Assembly: GCA_011032825.1 (NCBI GenBank)
Contig: JAADJZ010000003.1
Location: 124,001-188,000, forward strand
Direction: 5' to 3'
Length of the DNA stretch: 64,000 nt
DNA from: Massariosphaeria phaeospora
Taxonomy: Eukaryota; Ascomycota; Dothideomycetes; Pleosporales
Below the pieces are notes generated by a model. That model was not told the DNA's origin and searched no databases. It was given only the letters and a program-made list of their open reading frames with translations. Both the position numbers and the translations under genes were made by a program. Positions 1 to 12,200 of this stretch are shown in pieces. Numbering within the stretch: the first letter of the stretch is position 1; every line of letters begins with the position of its first letter.

Positions 1-924
1 CCCCGAGTCATGGACCATCCACGAGAACCTGCTGCTGGCGGCCCTGCGTACCGGCGACGACGCGACGGCGCGCTCGCTGCTCGACCGCTTGACGGCGCGC
101 TTCGGCGGCACCAACGAGCGCATCGTCGCCCTGCGCGGCATCTACGAGGAGGCGCTCGCGGGCAGCGACGCGGAGCTCGAGAAGGTGTTTGAGGGCTACG
201 AGAAGGTGCTGAAGGAGGACGCGACCAACTTCGGCGTGCGCAAGCGGCGCGTGGCGGTGCTGAAGAGCCTGGGCCGGGTCGGCGATGCCATCACCGCGCT
301 GACGGTGCTGGTCGAGAACAGCCCGACGGACGCGGAGGCGTGGGCCGAGCTCGGCGAGCTGTACGCGGTCGCGGGGGCGTGGGGGCAGGCCATATTCTGT
401 CTGGAGGAGGTGCTGCTGTACATGCCGAATGCCTGGAGTGTGAGTGTCCCGTGCGAACCCATCTCGTCTGGCACGAGCACGAGCACGCTGGACTGAGCGC
501 TGACACACCTTGACTGCAGGCGCACGCCCAGCTCGCAACGCTGCACTACCTCTCCGCCCCGGCCTCTCTCCCCGCTCTCGCACTCGCGCTCCGCCATTTC
601 AGCCGCGCAGTCGAACTTAACTCGTCCTCCCTGCGCGGCCTTTACGGCCTCAAGCTCATCGCGCAGAAGCTCATTCCACTCCTCCCGCAGTCTCAGTCAC
701 AATCGCAATCAGTCTCAAAACGGAACAACAACAACAACAACCCCACGGACGACGACGACCTCCCCCCGCCTAACCTCTCCACCGTCCAGAAGCTCGAGGA
801 GATTGCAACGAGCAAGCTCGCCGAGATCGTGCGCCTGTACACGGCGGGCAAGAGCGGCTGGACCGGCTTCGACGAGGCCGAGGTCCAAGCCGCGCGGGAG
901 CTGCTGGGCAAGGCGGAGCGGTGA
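1..924 (+). CDS. EMC2: ER membrane protein complex subunit 2 (TPR protein), 5'-truncated by window edge
   Basis: The reading frame is open from base 2, so the start lies outside the window. Two exons: 1-439 and 520-924, with an 80-nt intron (GTGAGT...CTGCAG). About 280 C-terminal residues are visible. They contain helical TPR-like repeats: a block with AWAELGELYAVAG and CLEEVLLYMPNA, then AQLATLHYLSA and FSRAVELNSSSLRGLYGLKL across the splice site. These match the EMC2/TTC35 (S. pombe Oca3) family. EMC2 is the cytosolic scaffold subunit of the EMC, which inserts tail-anchored and polytopic proteins into the ER membrane. An Asn/Asp-rich insert (NNNNNN then DDDD) lies between the last TPR and the C-terminal helix. 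The domain order and the C-terminal AARELLGKAER fit the family, so the identification is fairly firm; only the N-terminus is unseen. Confidence 0.85.
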
Positions 925-1729
925 GCTAGGGATGCGACACGGCCGGCCGGTCGTGTATACTGGGTAAACCGAACATGGTGCAAAGACGTAGCATGGGACT
1001 GAAGGCAAGGCGACGGAGGGGCGCTGAGCTGGTGCCGAGGCTGCCGAGCAGTAATGCGAGCAGCAGAGAGATATCGAGACGACACGAACCCGGGCCCACC
1101 CTTGCTACTGTTTTCCAACTGTGTTTTGTTTACCTGGTATACCTACCTGCTCGGAGTTCAAGCTTGGCAGCGTGCTGTATAACGTCTAATAGGCCCAAGT
1201 GCAAGGTTGTAGTGTAAGTTGGGGTTATTAGTAGTTATGGAGTACTGCGTTTTACGCCTTGCTGGACGTAGAAGAATGAAGATTTACTCTGCACGCTCTT
1301 TGCTTCTATGCATGTATCTATCGCTGTAGAACTATGACCTCTAAGTTACTATGCATGCATGTAAAGATTCGCTACCGCTTTGGGTGGAGCTAACGCAAAT
1401 GAGCAAGCACATGGACAGTGCGTAGATGACGTTGTGTGCAGTCAGTGGACTGGACTGGAAATCGGTTGCATTTTTGCCTGCGCGGAGCAATAGTAATAGG
1501 AGTAGGCCTCTAATACTGGTCAATTCTAAGAATCAATATCTAATTAAAATAGCTGTTCTGTGAAGCTTAAGTCAACTGCGCTACGCCACCAAAAGCGTAT
1601 GGAATAATACTCCCAACATTTGCCAAGACCCCCGAACTTCTGACCTCACTCGAACCTCGTCAACTCCACGGGTCGACTCGTCGCACACACCCAACGACAA
1701 CAACCCATCTCCGCTCCACCACACGCAAA
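925..1729. other. Intergenic: EMC2 3' flank and PAM17 promoter
   Basis: No conserved protein is recognisable on either strand. The first half is probably EMC2 3' UTR. The final 150 bases are rich in C/A and lead to the PAM17 ATG, as expected for a fungal promoter and leader. The short frames here look random. Confidence 0.6.
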
Positions 1730-2609
1730 ATGCTCTGCACAAGCGGCCTTCTCCCGGCGAGGGCCTACGCCGTCCGCGTACCGCCCGCGCTCATCGCTCC
1801 CTGCACAGCACCCACCTCGCCCTTCTCAACCGCGACGCGCCCCCCCAAGCTCCCGCGAACCCAGCGCCCCTTCTTCTTCGCCTCCCCTTCCAAGCGCACA
1901 CCCACGCCCACCCCCAGCGCCAGACACGCCTCGACCACCACCACGGACGCAGCACCCTCCAGCCTCGGCAGCGCCGCGACAACGCCCCCACCACCCCTGA
2001 CGCAGCTCACCTGGAACGGCTTCCTCGCGCTGCGGCGCACGCGCCGGAAAATCAGCGTCATGACGTCGAGCGTCAGCGCCGTGGCGACGACGTTCACGGG
2101 CCTGCGCATCTTCATCGACCGCGGGTATGACAGCGCGCTGGCGGCGAGCTTCGGGCTCGACCCGCTGCTCGTGGCGGGGCTGAGCACGTTTGGCATGTTG
2201 GCTGTGGGGTGGTTGCTGGGTCCGTTTTTCGGGAATGCTGTGTTCAATTTGCGGTATAGGGGCATGAGGGGGGAGATTGAGCGGGTAAGTGTGCATGCAT
2301 CCCGAGTTCTCGTCAACAAACCCCGCCCTGCATTCCGTCCGAAGCGCAGACGAGATGAGATGAGAGGGACTTCCGTCGTGAAGATATGATTCAGCATACA
2401 GCATACTGACTCTGTGGGTTTTGTAGAAAGAGCGCGAATTCTACTCGCGCATCAAGCGCCACCGCGTCGACCCCACGTCCTCGTCCATGGCGAACCCCGT
2501 GCCCGACTACTACGGCGAGAAGATCGGCAGCGTGGCCGACTACCGGCGGTGGATGAAGGACCAGCGCGCGTTCAACCTTAAGCGGGGCGCGTACCAGGGC
2601 GGGAAGTGA
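1730..2609 (+). CDS. PAM17: Pam17, subunit of the presequence translocase-associated import motor
   Basis: Two exons, 1730-2284 and 2427-2609, joined across a 142-nt intron (GTAAGT...TTGTAG), give 245 residues. The first 75 or so residues are rich in Arg, Ser, Thr and Pro and lack acidic residues until Asp73, which is typical of a mitochondrial presequence. The Pam17 core follows: LTQLTWNGFLALRRTRRK near residues 90-107, a first membrane segment at about 108-128, and a second at about 145-165 ending GWLLGPFFGNAVFNLRYRG. The C-terminal matrix segment, NPVPDYYGEKIGSVADYRRW, is the most conserved block of the family and lies on exon 2. Pam17 sits in the inner membrane and organises the Pam16/Pam18 part of the TIM23 import motor. 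Length and both membrane segments are normal for the family. Confidence 0.95.
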
Positions 2610-3304
2610 AGTGAAGCTTCCACATGGGCTTGGAATTCGAAAAGCGTCGAGCCGTGGGGAGAGACAGGGCATAAATACAGCGAAGCAGACGTGCAAGCAA
2701 GCATCAGGCGTAGGGTTAGGGGGGAAGGCATTACTTATATCGACCGGAATACATGCATGCATGCGTGCGGACATGGCGACACACAGACAAAAACACACAC
2801 CACGGTCAATCTCTCCCAGTTCAGCTCAGCTCGAATTCCGCAGTACAGATCAGTTCACTACAGTCCAGTCCAGTTCTCTTCTCCTGTACCAACACGGCCC
2901 ACCACTCACCTCGGACTGGCATCCTTTCTTCCCCCAGCATCTTACTTTTACTTTTCTTTCCTTTTCTTTTTCATCACGGCTGGCGTCACTTTTTCCTTTG
3001 TCAGGGGGGGTGGTATTTACTAGAGCGGGTTGAGGCAGTTGACGTTGCGTTGAGCTGAGCTGCGTTGAACTCGAAAAAATAAACAAAACAACACACCCAT
3101 GTATATTTTCTGCACTGTAATTGTGATTCTGTTTGTTTGTCTAGACTTTGTCTGCTAAGCTAAACTGTGCTAACGTTATGCTATGCTATCATCCCGCAAC
3201 GTAACGTAACTAAACTGGAAAGACTACTATCTATCTATCCATCTATCCCTCCATCTATCCATCTATCTTTTTTCTTTTCCAAATTAAAACAGACACATTA
3301 CTGT

Positions 3305-3338
3305 AGATACATAGATACATAGATACATAGATACATAG
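3305..3338. repeat. Microsatellite, 8-bp unit AGATACAT x4
   Basis: Four perfect head-to-tail copies of AGATACAT followed by AG. It lies in the 3' intergenic region. Confidence 0.9.
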
Positions 3339-3967
3339 GACAGGATGCCGCTTTTTTTCCAAGAGAGGTTGTTCACTAATCCGTCGTTGCGCGAGTAAGG
3401 ACTTGGTAGTTTGGATAGACGAGGATAAGGGTAGGTATATATTTGTGGATATGTGTGGATAGGTTATGTATGTATAAATGTTAGAAGGCGAGGGAAAGAG
3501 AGGATAGAGGGTAGTAGAGTAGATTTAAATAGGTTATAGAGTAGGTAGTTGAGTAGATAAATATAGATCATATATATATATATATTACACCTCCCTACCT
3601 ACCTTCCTACAATCCACATCTCCCCTCCTCCCCTCCTTTCTTCTCCCTTCTACATCTACCTCTAACCCCCTAACTATTAAAAATGCTCGACGCTCTCTCT
3701 GCACGGGTAATAAGATGTAACTTTCAAACCCACTCCTCTTACTACTCTTTTCCTCTTTTACGCAAGCACAACCAACACAAACAAGCAAACAAGAACAAGA
3801 ACAAATCAAGCAAGCAATCCAAAGATTTGTAGTAAAAAACACAACGCCAGACAATAATGCAATTCCGCCCCTTTAAGCCCCGCTGTGCTGTCCCTAGCCT
3901 ATTCCTAAACCAGTCCCATGATATATAATGTGATGATGTGATGTAATATGGTATGATGGTATGATGT

Positions 3968-4021
3968 GATATAATGATATAATGATATAATGATATGATG
4001 TGCGTGCGTGTGTGTGTGTGT
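3968..4021. repeat. Compound microsatellite GATATAAT x3 then TG run
   Basis: Three perfect copies of GATATAAT (3968-3991) run into GATATGAT and then a TGCG/TG dinucleotide run to about 4021. A looser ATGATG/GTATGATG-rich lead-in precedes it. Confidence 0.85.
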
Positions 4022-4492
4022 ATCGAGTATCGAGGTACAAAGAAAAAGAGGAAGGGAAAAAGAGTTCGTTCGGATAGGCCGACGTGCAACAACGAACGAA
4101 CGAACGACTCTGCTCCGGTTTCGGTTCCGGTTCGTGCTCGCCCGGCATGGCATGGCAGATAGATAGATATCGAGTGAGCGGCTTGTGGGCTCCCAGCGAC
4201 AGCGACAGCGCCGTGATCTCTGGTAGACGATGCGGATTCGCAGCATCGGCGGCATGCGAGACGTGAGTTGGTGTGGTTTGGCGACTCGACTCGAATCGAC
4301 GATACGGCTATGGTGTTTTGATCTTCCGCCGTGTTGGGCTGGTAGAGCAAAGGCCGCGACCGATAGACTCTTAGTGGATTGCGGTGGCCAGGCAATCAAT
4401 GCATCGCGTGGTGCATAGCCTTCTGCCGCTGCATGATCTCCTCCTCGATCGCGAGACCGCAGTCGCGTGATAAAAGAGCGACGCAGCCACCC

Positions 4493-7327
4493 CTAATACC
4501 CATCAACCCCGCGAACCAAATCCTGCAAAGCAGGCCCGTCATCGCCCCTTGGCTTAATAAACCTACTCTTCCTCGCCGCCAGCTTCCCCCAATCGTCCTC
4601 GTCGTCTTCGCGCACCGTAGCTTGCGGTTTCTTCAAGATGCCCTTGATGTTTTTATTGGCGGCGGTGCCGATCTGGGGCGCGCCGCCCGAAGCCTGCAGC
4701 GTCATGGAGCTGACCGTGGACATGGCATCCTGGCTCTGGCTCTGCCCCGTGACGACAGGACGGTATCTGGCAGACAGACCGATGTTAGATCGTTCACTAG
4801 GTGCGATGGAGGGAGTGTACCCGTTATTGGACACCATGGGCGGCGCCGCGGGGAAGCCGCCGCCGACCTGTGAGGGCGTCGAGTAGGGGCGCTGCTGGGT
4901 CCCGCCGTAAGACATGATGGACATGGGTCGCTGACTGGGAGGGCCACCGGGCACGTTCAGGAAGCCGCCGTTCTGGTTCGGGAGCCCGAAGTTCGGTTGG
5001 ATCATGGACATGCGGGGGTCTTGCGGGGGCATTTGCTGGCTGAACATGGGCTGCATCTGCGCCATCTGCTGGAGCTGCATCTGCTGTTGAATCAGCATCT
5101 GTTGCATCTGCATTAGCTCGTTCGACTGCGCCATAGGGTAGCCCATCTGGTTCATCCCCATCATAGGCATTTGACCACCCATCATCGGATTCATCCCATT
5201 CATATTTTGCATGGGCATCTGGGACATTCTCGTCGAATTCATGCTTTGGGCGGTGGGGTTCATCTGGGTCCCCAGTAGGCCGGTGAAAGGTCCTGCCTGC
5301 GGTCGCTGCTTGCTCGAAGCTCCTCCCGTGTATTTTTGCTTCGATACGTCCCGCATGTGTATTTGCTCAACTAAGGAGGGCTGAGACGACTGCGCGTCGT
5401 GATACGGCATCATTGGCATGGTCATTCCACCACCGTGCTCTCCTCCGTAAACCGAGGCTGGGCCACGATTGAATCCAAGAGACTCGCGATTCGAGTGCTG
5501 AACGAGTCCGCCTCCAATGAATGAGTTATGCGGATCAGGAGGCAAGCCTCGCGCGAAGACGGGCAACTGAGAAACACGCTTGTTCAAGGCGCTGGCAGAA
5601 GAAGGTCGATCTGGCACGGTAGGTGTGTTTGGCATGTAATACGAAGGCATAGCGTTCGCTGGCTGACTCGGAAGACGATTGCGTGCGGCACTAGGAAAAC
5701 CATGTTGGGCCAGAACTCCAAGAGGTATGTCTTCATCTTCCCATTCGGCAGCATTTAAGGAAGCTTCCGATGGAAAGCCCATAGTATTCGAGTCACCGAC
5801 ACTGTCGGACTGGTTGTGATCGATTGGAACCGTCGAGCGTCGGATTGCTGCTCGTGCAACTTGCAACTGTTGTTGTTTACGCCGGTTGACCTCCTCGTCT
5901 TCACGCCTGCGAATGGCTTCTTCTTCGTCCTCGTAATCGTCCTCATCTGAACTCTCCTCTGTAGGCTGCGTTACTTGACGCTGTTGCATTGCACGGAACT
6001 CCCCCTGTGTCATAACCCGCCGACCAACCTCCTCACGGGACGCAGTGGGCGAATCGTGTTTTCTTATTACAGGTGCGGCGGTCGGTTGTGGAGGGGGCTT
6101 GCTAGTCTTCTGCGGCGCAAACAGGTTGTCATCGTCGCCGTCAGACATTGGAGAAGGGAGCGAAGGACGAGTGGGTAATGGCGCCTTTGGTGTTGTATTG
6201 TGGGAAGCGGATCGCGACGAGATTGGAGTCTGAAGTGAGGCGGCTGAAGATGGTACTGAGTACGGTTTCTGTTGAGGTGTGGGCTCATGTACAGATTTGC
6301 GACCGACGATAGACCGTCGAACAATCTGGGCATCCGTATCCTCGAACCCGTTCGATCCGCGCAGCTCCGGGCTTTGAGATGCTACAGGGGCGTATTTCGA
6401 GAACTTGTGCGGCGGAGGAGGCGGAGGAGGAGAATCATCTTCGTCCCGCGACGCTGGTGACATTAAATTATCACCCGAACCGCGGGACTCCCACGACTGC
6501 AGTGGGGGCTCAACTTCCAACTTTGTATCGATCTTAATAGGTTCTGCCTGAAACACCCGCTTGCCCGCCAGAAGCGAGCGTCCCTCAGCTGGTTCATTCG
6601 TGAAGTCTGGGGATTGTTTGCGATCGAGTCCACTGAACATATCGTCGAAGTCGTCTCCACCAAAGTCCAAGTCTGTATTGAGTTTGGGCGGTATTGCGGT
6701 GCTAGCGTAACTAGACGTGGTCATAGCACGAGCCCGCCCACTCTCCACGTCCGGCGACGTCGGACCCCCGTAGGCGCTCGAGAGATCCATGGTTCTTGTC
6801 TTCGGTATGGAAGGGAGTTGCTTTCGGATCCCGCTCATTGAGAAGGACCCGGAGGAGTTGCTGTGCTGCGCAGCGGGTGGACGGGGCGGCATGTTTGCGA
6901 ACATGTTGTCATTTGACTCGGTATCGGCGGATGATGGAAGAGTAGATGAGGAGCCGTATTGGCCGGTGTGGTGATAAGGTCGGGAGGATTGAGTGCCGCT
7001 ACTTGACTTGCTGTCCCTAACCCTTGCGTGAGCGGGATTTGGGGTGTCTTTGTCAGCGCTGGCCACATACCGTTTGGAGGACGATGGCGACTCGTCGTCA
7101 AATGAATGATTCCGAGCCTTCTTGGTCAGCCCGCTGAACCGAAAGGCGGACGAGGACTTTTCGTGCTTCTTCAACTCCCTCTCGTGTTTGGCGCGCTGTA
7201 CCTCGACCTGGTTCAGGACTCGGAAACCACCTGAGGAGTCTGCGACGGGGGCTTCAGGGGCCGGAGTTCCCTCCACCTCCTCAATAGCGTTGCCGGCAGA
7301 CTTTCGTCGAGTAGTGAATAGACCCAT
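4493..7327 (-). CDS. Conserved-looking fungal protein, disordered, Met/Gln-rich; function unknown
   Basis: A single open exon on the minus strand. I chose the ATG at 7327 (protein begins MGLFTTRRKSAG) because the frame upstream contributes only a short, unremarkable extension with another ATG at 7336 and reaches 7369. The product is 944 residues. It has a basic N-terminus with NQVEVQRAKHERELKKHEK, a Ser-rich region, the patch DLDFGGDDFDDMFSGLDRKQ, a proline run (PPPPPPP), and an acidic-to-charged segment (SSDEDDYEDEEEAIRRRE) running into a short helix. A Met/Gln-rich stretch follows (encoded around 5000-5240) and then a basic tail with KGILKKPQATVREDDEDDWG. I cannot name the family. The layout suggests an intrinsically disordered scaffold or RNA-associated protein, which is inference only. 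It is transcribed away from the methyltransferase gene across a 1.95-kb gap. Confidence 0.75.
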   Translation of the reverse strand: MGLFTTRRKSAGNAIEEVEGTPAPEAPVADSSGGFRVLNQVEVQRAKHERELKKHEKSSSAFRFSGLTKKARNHSFDDESPSSSKRYVASADKDTPNPAHARVRDSKSSSGTQSSRPYHHTGQYGSSSTLPSSADTESNDNMFANMPPRPPAAQHSNSSGSFSMSGIRKQLPSIPKTRTMDLSSAYGGPTSPDVESGRARAMTTSSYASTAIPPKLNTDLDFGGDDFDDMFSGLDRKQSPDFTNEPAEGRSLLAGKRVFQAEPIKIDTKLEVEPPLQSWESRGSGDNLMSPASRDEDDSPPPPPPPHKFSKYAPVASQSPELRGSNGFEDTDAQIVRRSIVGRKSVHEPTPQQKPYSVPSSAASLQTPISSRSASHNTTPKAPLPTRPSLPSPMSDGDDDNLFAPQKTSKPPPQPTAAPVIRKHDSPTASREEVGRRVMTQGEFRAMQQRQVTQPTEESSDEDDYEDEEEAIRRREDEEVNRRKQQQLQVARAAIRRSTVPIDHNQSDSVGDSNTMGFPSEASLNAAEWEDEDIPLGVLAQHGFPSAARNRLPSQPANAMPSYYMPNTPTVPDRPSSASALNKRVSQLPVFARGLPPDPHNSFIGGGLVQHSNRESLGFNRGPASVYGGEHGGGMTMPMMPYHDAQSSQPSLVEQIHMRDVSKQKYTGGASSKQRPQAGPFTGLLGTQMNPTAQSMNSTRMSQMPMQNMNGMNPMMGGQMPMMGMNQMGYPMAQSNELMQMQQMLIQQQMQLQQMAQMQPMFSQQMPPQDPRMSMIQPNFGLPNQNGGFLNVPGGPPSQRPMSIMSYGGTQQRPYSTPSQVGGGFPAAPPMVSNNGYTPSIAPSERSNIGLSARYRPVVTGQSQSQDAMSTVSSMTLQASGGAPQIGTAANKNIKGILKKPQATVREDDEDDWGKLAARKSRFIKPRGDDGPALQDLVRGVDGY

Positions 7328-9280
7328 ACTTTTCATGTCGCAGTTGCCACTTATCAACCGAGCCCGCAAACTATTAGTCGGCTTTGCCCAAGTCCAAATC
7401 CCTGCGTAGTGGTATCAGAAGTCCTCATGCGGCGTGTACGTGCAGCTGCGATGTTCGAGAGGAGGAGAACGTGGACGTGGGCCTTGGCAGGCTGTGTCCG
7501 ACGAATTGGTATTAAAGGAGCGGCGGTCGGGCTCTGCCACAAGGCGCAAGTCAGCAAACGTACGATTTGGTGCAGGAGCTGGCAGCAAGTGGGCAGCGGG
7601 GAGAGCGGGTAGGCCGTAGGCGAACAACGACAAGGCTGGTGTCGAACGTGACGTCGGAAGCTTGGTGTTGCAAAGGCTCCCAGGTCGAGCCAACGCAGCG
7701 GGTCTATGTGCGACGTGCCCAGGGTCTTGCGACGCTTGCATGCAGCGGCGGAAACTGGTCGGGAGCAATTGGCTGTCCCGGCCAGCGACGTCGGTTGTTG
7801 AGGCTCTCGTGGCGAAAGGGGGGGCTTTCCAGACTTGCTCGGCGGGTCGGGAGCTCGTGAAAGGAAGGGGGCTCTTGCAGACTCACCAGACGAAACAGCG
7901 AGACGATGCTGCGGCGATGTACCTCTAAGCGAGCGTCGTGCTTCTAGGAGACACGCGGGGGGAGGGGTCGAAAGGCAATGGGCTGTTGGTAGGTGGGAGA
8001 GGAAGAGGGAGGTTGCGGCGGCGAGAGTGCACAAAGTTGATGCTCGCGGGATCGACGGATAGGGAGCTTCCGATGGTGTTCCTCGCCAACGCCCGCTTGC
8101 AAGAAGATCTACCGATGAATTATCGAATCCGTGCAGTGGAGGCGTCTAGCGTGATAGGGAGCGGGCCGGACTTTTTGCTTGTGTACCTCCGTCTGAAGGG
8201 TGGTGTGTTTGCAGCGCGTGGCATGTACTCTACGACCACTGGAGCGAGTGTCGTGGCCCCGACGCGCAAGGGCAGCTGGCGCATTCGCAGGAGAGCTGGA
8301 GTTGTACTGCGAGTTGGAGTCTGCACATATGTGGACCTGCGCCTCTGGACGGTCGAACAGCTGCTTGGATTGCGCTTGGCCGTGGTTGATGAGAGCATCA
8401 TCAGCCTCCGTAGTGTCAGCACCAGCACTGAGCAGCACCCGCCCGAGCACCACCAGCGCCGGAAGGAGAACCCCTGCGCGCTAAAAATAGCAGCCGCCTC
8501 AAGCATCCCCATCCAGGCACGCCACCAAGGCCACCAAAAACTTATTAGAACGGAGCAGGCTCGGCATTTTGATGGAGAGTGAACACCACACTCTCGTCGA
8601 AACGCAGACACGATGAACTGCTACCCTGGGAGCCCGCAGCAGCGCGTCTAGCATCTGCGCCTTCTTGCCGACTGTTTGTTTGGGCTGTTTCAGATCCTCG
8701 ATACGTCATTTCCCATCATTGAACGGGTCTGGGGTTGGGGCCTGCTCCGGCGGCCTGGCCCACTCAGTCATCGACACTGACTGACAGCTCTGCCACGGCT
8801 CCTCCGTAGCGGCTCTGCTGTCCAATTTCAATAATAGAGACGGCGTGCTGGTCTGAGTGGCCAGCAATCGAGCAGCAGCAATTGATAAACGTCGGCCATG
8901 GCAACCGATACAGGTACAGGCAAAATGTCGGAGCGAAGCTGGGACATCCGGCCGCCGGCTGCATCGCACCATCGCATGCGAAATAATTGCAGCGGCAGCT
9001 AGTCGATGACATAAGACTAGGACAGGCCTCATCAGGGCAATTAGGATTTAGGATCAGGGGGAAGTTTCTTGCTCGTGCCCCAGTTCGCGTCGGCAACGAG
9101 CGCACCAGCCGGCTGATGACAATGCAGAGCCGCCGCTCCGAATCCGCTCCATGTCTCGACTGTGCCAGTTTCTACGCTATGCACGCACGTCGACAGAGCG
9201 GAGGCCGTCTGCAGCTGCGGGCTGGCTGCGTGTCTCCTCCATCAACAAAAACACAGCAGCACCAACGCACCCGAACAGCC
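7328..9280. other. Divergent intergenic region, no gene seen
   Basis: This separates the minus-strand Met/Gln-rich gene from the plus-strand methyltransferase. Frames of up to 226 residues exist on both strands, but they lack recognisable motifs and are rich in Arg, Ser and Cys, as expected of GC-rich non-coding DNA. It probably holds two promoters and long leaders; an unrecognised 5' UTR intron is possible. Confidence 0.5.
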
Positions 9281-12200
9281 ATGGCCTCCAGCCAGCTCAG
9301 CGCAAAAGCAGTCAGTGGCTTCGCCGACGCCGCCGCCTACGACGAGCACAGGCCTTCATATCCCCCGGATGCGGTTACAGCTCTCCTGGAGGCTGCAGAT
9401 GTTCGTGGCGCGAACGGGGCCTCCATTGTCGACCTCGCCGCGGGAACAGGCAAGCTCACCGAGCTGCTGGCGGCGAGGGAGGAAGGCTTCAACATCGTCG
9501 CTGTCGAGCCTCACCAGGGGATGCGCGACCAATTGGCGCGCAAGTCGTTGGCGAACGTCACCGTCACTGACGGACTCTCCACCTCCATTCCGGCAGAGAA
9601 CGACAGCGTCGACGCAGTCTTCGCCGCCCAGGTACGTTCACCTGCAAATCGCTTTCGTCTGCATCTCCCATTCTGTGGCGTGTCGATCCCTTTGCGCGGC
9701 ATGCTGTCGTTGCTAGCCGTCCCATCGTGCTGGTTGGTTGCCCCGCCATCTTGAGTTGAATGTGATGGCGGGACCCTCCACCACGGCACCTCCCGCAACA
9801 TCGCACTGCAGCTGAGATGGCGCTATTGATGCCGGTCTTCGTGTCCTCGATGTCCGTCTCTCATTGCTCCAACCTCCTCTTGAACACACGCTTCCGACTA
9901 CCGGACGCGTAATCGTTCTCAACACCACCACGACGCACCGGCCAGTGGTTCGTCTCTCTCAACATGCGTCTGTCGAGACCGCGTAATCTGGACCCCTGCT
10001 AGATCCACCTCCATGCATGTTGAGGCACCGCCGTTCTACTCCGGCGTATAGAGCAGTAGTACCGGCAACACGTACCTTTGCTTGCACTGCCCTCTTTCTT
10101 GTGCTCATGCAGATCCATTTCCCGGACTCTAACAGTTCTTGCTAGGCCTTCCATTGGTTTGCAAATGAAGCATCGTTGAAGGAAATTCACCGTGTCCTGG
10201 AGCCTAATGGAGTCTTGGGCTTGATATGGAACGCCGAGGATTGTGAGTGGCACTTTCCTGGCTTGCATGTATAGCTATCCAATATCGGAGCATCTGTCAA
10301 GTGAATCGTATACACTCCATCCAAAGCTTCTGTCTGTCTTAGTTACATGCCATCATCCTCTGGACTACGGTCCTTTGCTCAATTTTCTCTCATGTCTTTA
10401 GTGTTATTTTGTCACTCGTCAGGTCTTCGTCGAATGTCTGCAACTACCTGTTCCGCAGTAAGATGCCTCCTTTCCAAAATCTTTCCATGTCCCGATCTAC
10501 TTCATGTTCTCCCTTTTTTTGCCAGTCCGTAGACCCCGAATTTCAGCCTCCACTTGCTCGAGCATTTCCAGCAATTGTTACAATATGAATGCCACTACCA
10601 ACATTTCACACCATTGTCCATCTTCCTCGTGAATCCCGTCTCAAGCACAAATACCATTCAACGAGCCCAAGCTCACACTCCCAGACAACACACCCCGTTC
10701 CCACCCTGTAACGAGCGCCTGGTCCGCCCAGATCCGCGACCATCTATTCAGCCTAGACGATGTGATCCACGACCACCAGCCGCGCTTCCGGCACGACGAA
10801 TGGCGCAACGTGTTTGAGAACCAAGTGTCTTCGACGCCGATCACGGCAGCCATACTGACGGGCATCAACTCGCTGTTCTCGCTACCCCTCGGCGAGCAGC
10901 ATGTGAAATGGACCGTGTGGTTGGATAAGGAAGCTTTGTGGAAACGGTTACGGACGCTTAGTCATGTTGCTGTGCTTGAGGGGGCGCGGTTGGAGGTAAG
11001 TGATCGTGTTTCTTCGTTCTGCTTTCTCGTGTATTTCTCGTATCCTGGTTACTGGAGGCTACCGTGATGTGTATTGGCTAGCGGAATATCCTTGGACGCT
11101 CGAAAACCGGAGCCATTCGGGTTAGTGGATCGCACCTCGACGATGGAGGCGCGATGTGTTGCCTTTCCTGGGTGTTGCAGCGCGAGACTGGCCATGTCTG
11201 TCATCGAAGACAGCGAGCGTACAGCGCAAAGAGATATTTTGCGAGAGTGATATTTCGCAGTCGCCACCCCCACGATGCCATGTTCGCATGGTATCTAAAC
11301 ATCCCGCCTTCTGTACCAATCGGGCTGGCTTGTAAATTGCCAGTTGCAGTATTGGCGTATCGTTGTCGTCTCTCGAGCCACTCGCCGTCGCCCTACTCTT
11401 CTCCACACACACTCGCTTCGACAGATCAGCAGCTCTTCCACCAGTGCAGTCTCGCCTCACCGCTCCCACCGACTGTTGCGCCTCTGCATCTGACGAAACA
11501 TGGCGAATCTCTGGCCGCGAGGTTTAAAAATCGAGGTGGCTTTACGAAGCGATGGAGAGCTCTCTATCCTGGGGTGGTACAACTTCCAGTGTATACATCG
11601 TCAAGTCGCGTTCGTAAGAGCACCTATATGGGGCGTTCCTGCTGGGAAACGAGTCGTGTTGCCGAAGCCGAGTTCTGCGTGCAGTATCGCGTTCGAGTCG
11701 TAAAGCAAAGCAGAGATGTTGGGCCAGTCTTCTCCGGATCGGACGGAATGACTGGGGGAACATCTGCTGGATTCGATTTGCTGGATTCGACATCCGTTCC
11801 GGTATCGCCGCGTCGAGAATCAATGGAGGAGCGGGCTCGTTCCGTTCGTGGGTGGTAGGAAATCTTGAATATCCCTCCCGGTGGCAGCGCCCGCGCCACT
11901 TCACCGGGCGTTTGTACGAACTGTGCTCTTCACGATGTCGCAGCCACATACTTTTGCCTCCGCGCATGTCGAGTCTATGCGTAGTACATAAGAGCCGATA
12001 TTGTATCGTCACGGACGGCCGCAACGCACGACCGCAAACCCCCCAACTGCAACGCATTGTGCCGATCCCCCAACCTCGTTAAGAAGGGGCGCTATGTACG
12101 CTGAACCTGCGATGTTTGGTGCCGCTGAGGACTCCCTGAGGCTGTTCAGTTCAGCTCCCTTTATTTCAAAAGTCCAGCAGAGCATCTCTAGGTCGCGGAT

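Larger units (their letters stand above)
2610..4492. other. Gene-free stretch with microsatellites between convergent genes
   Basis: This lies between the stop codons of PAM17 (+) and the Met/Gln-rich gene (-), so it holds both 3' UTRs. It is low in complexity: pyrimidine-rich runs, CTATC repeats near 3230-3270, two 8-bp tandem repeats and a TG run. Translated frames are short and repetitive. I see no RNA gene. Confidence 0.6.

Noticed and set aside
7354..8034. 226-residue minus-strand frame upstream of the Met/Gln-rich gene
   Set aside because: It is Ser/Pro/Arg/Cys-rich without conserved blocks, and overlapping frames on the other strand are equally open.
11154..11858. 234-residue frame inside the large methyltransferase intron, and a 171-residue one on the other strand (11542-12057)
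   Set aside because: Both have random-looking composition and no transposase, reverse transcriptase or homing-endonuclease motif, so I do not call a nested gene or mobile element.
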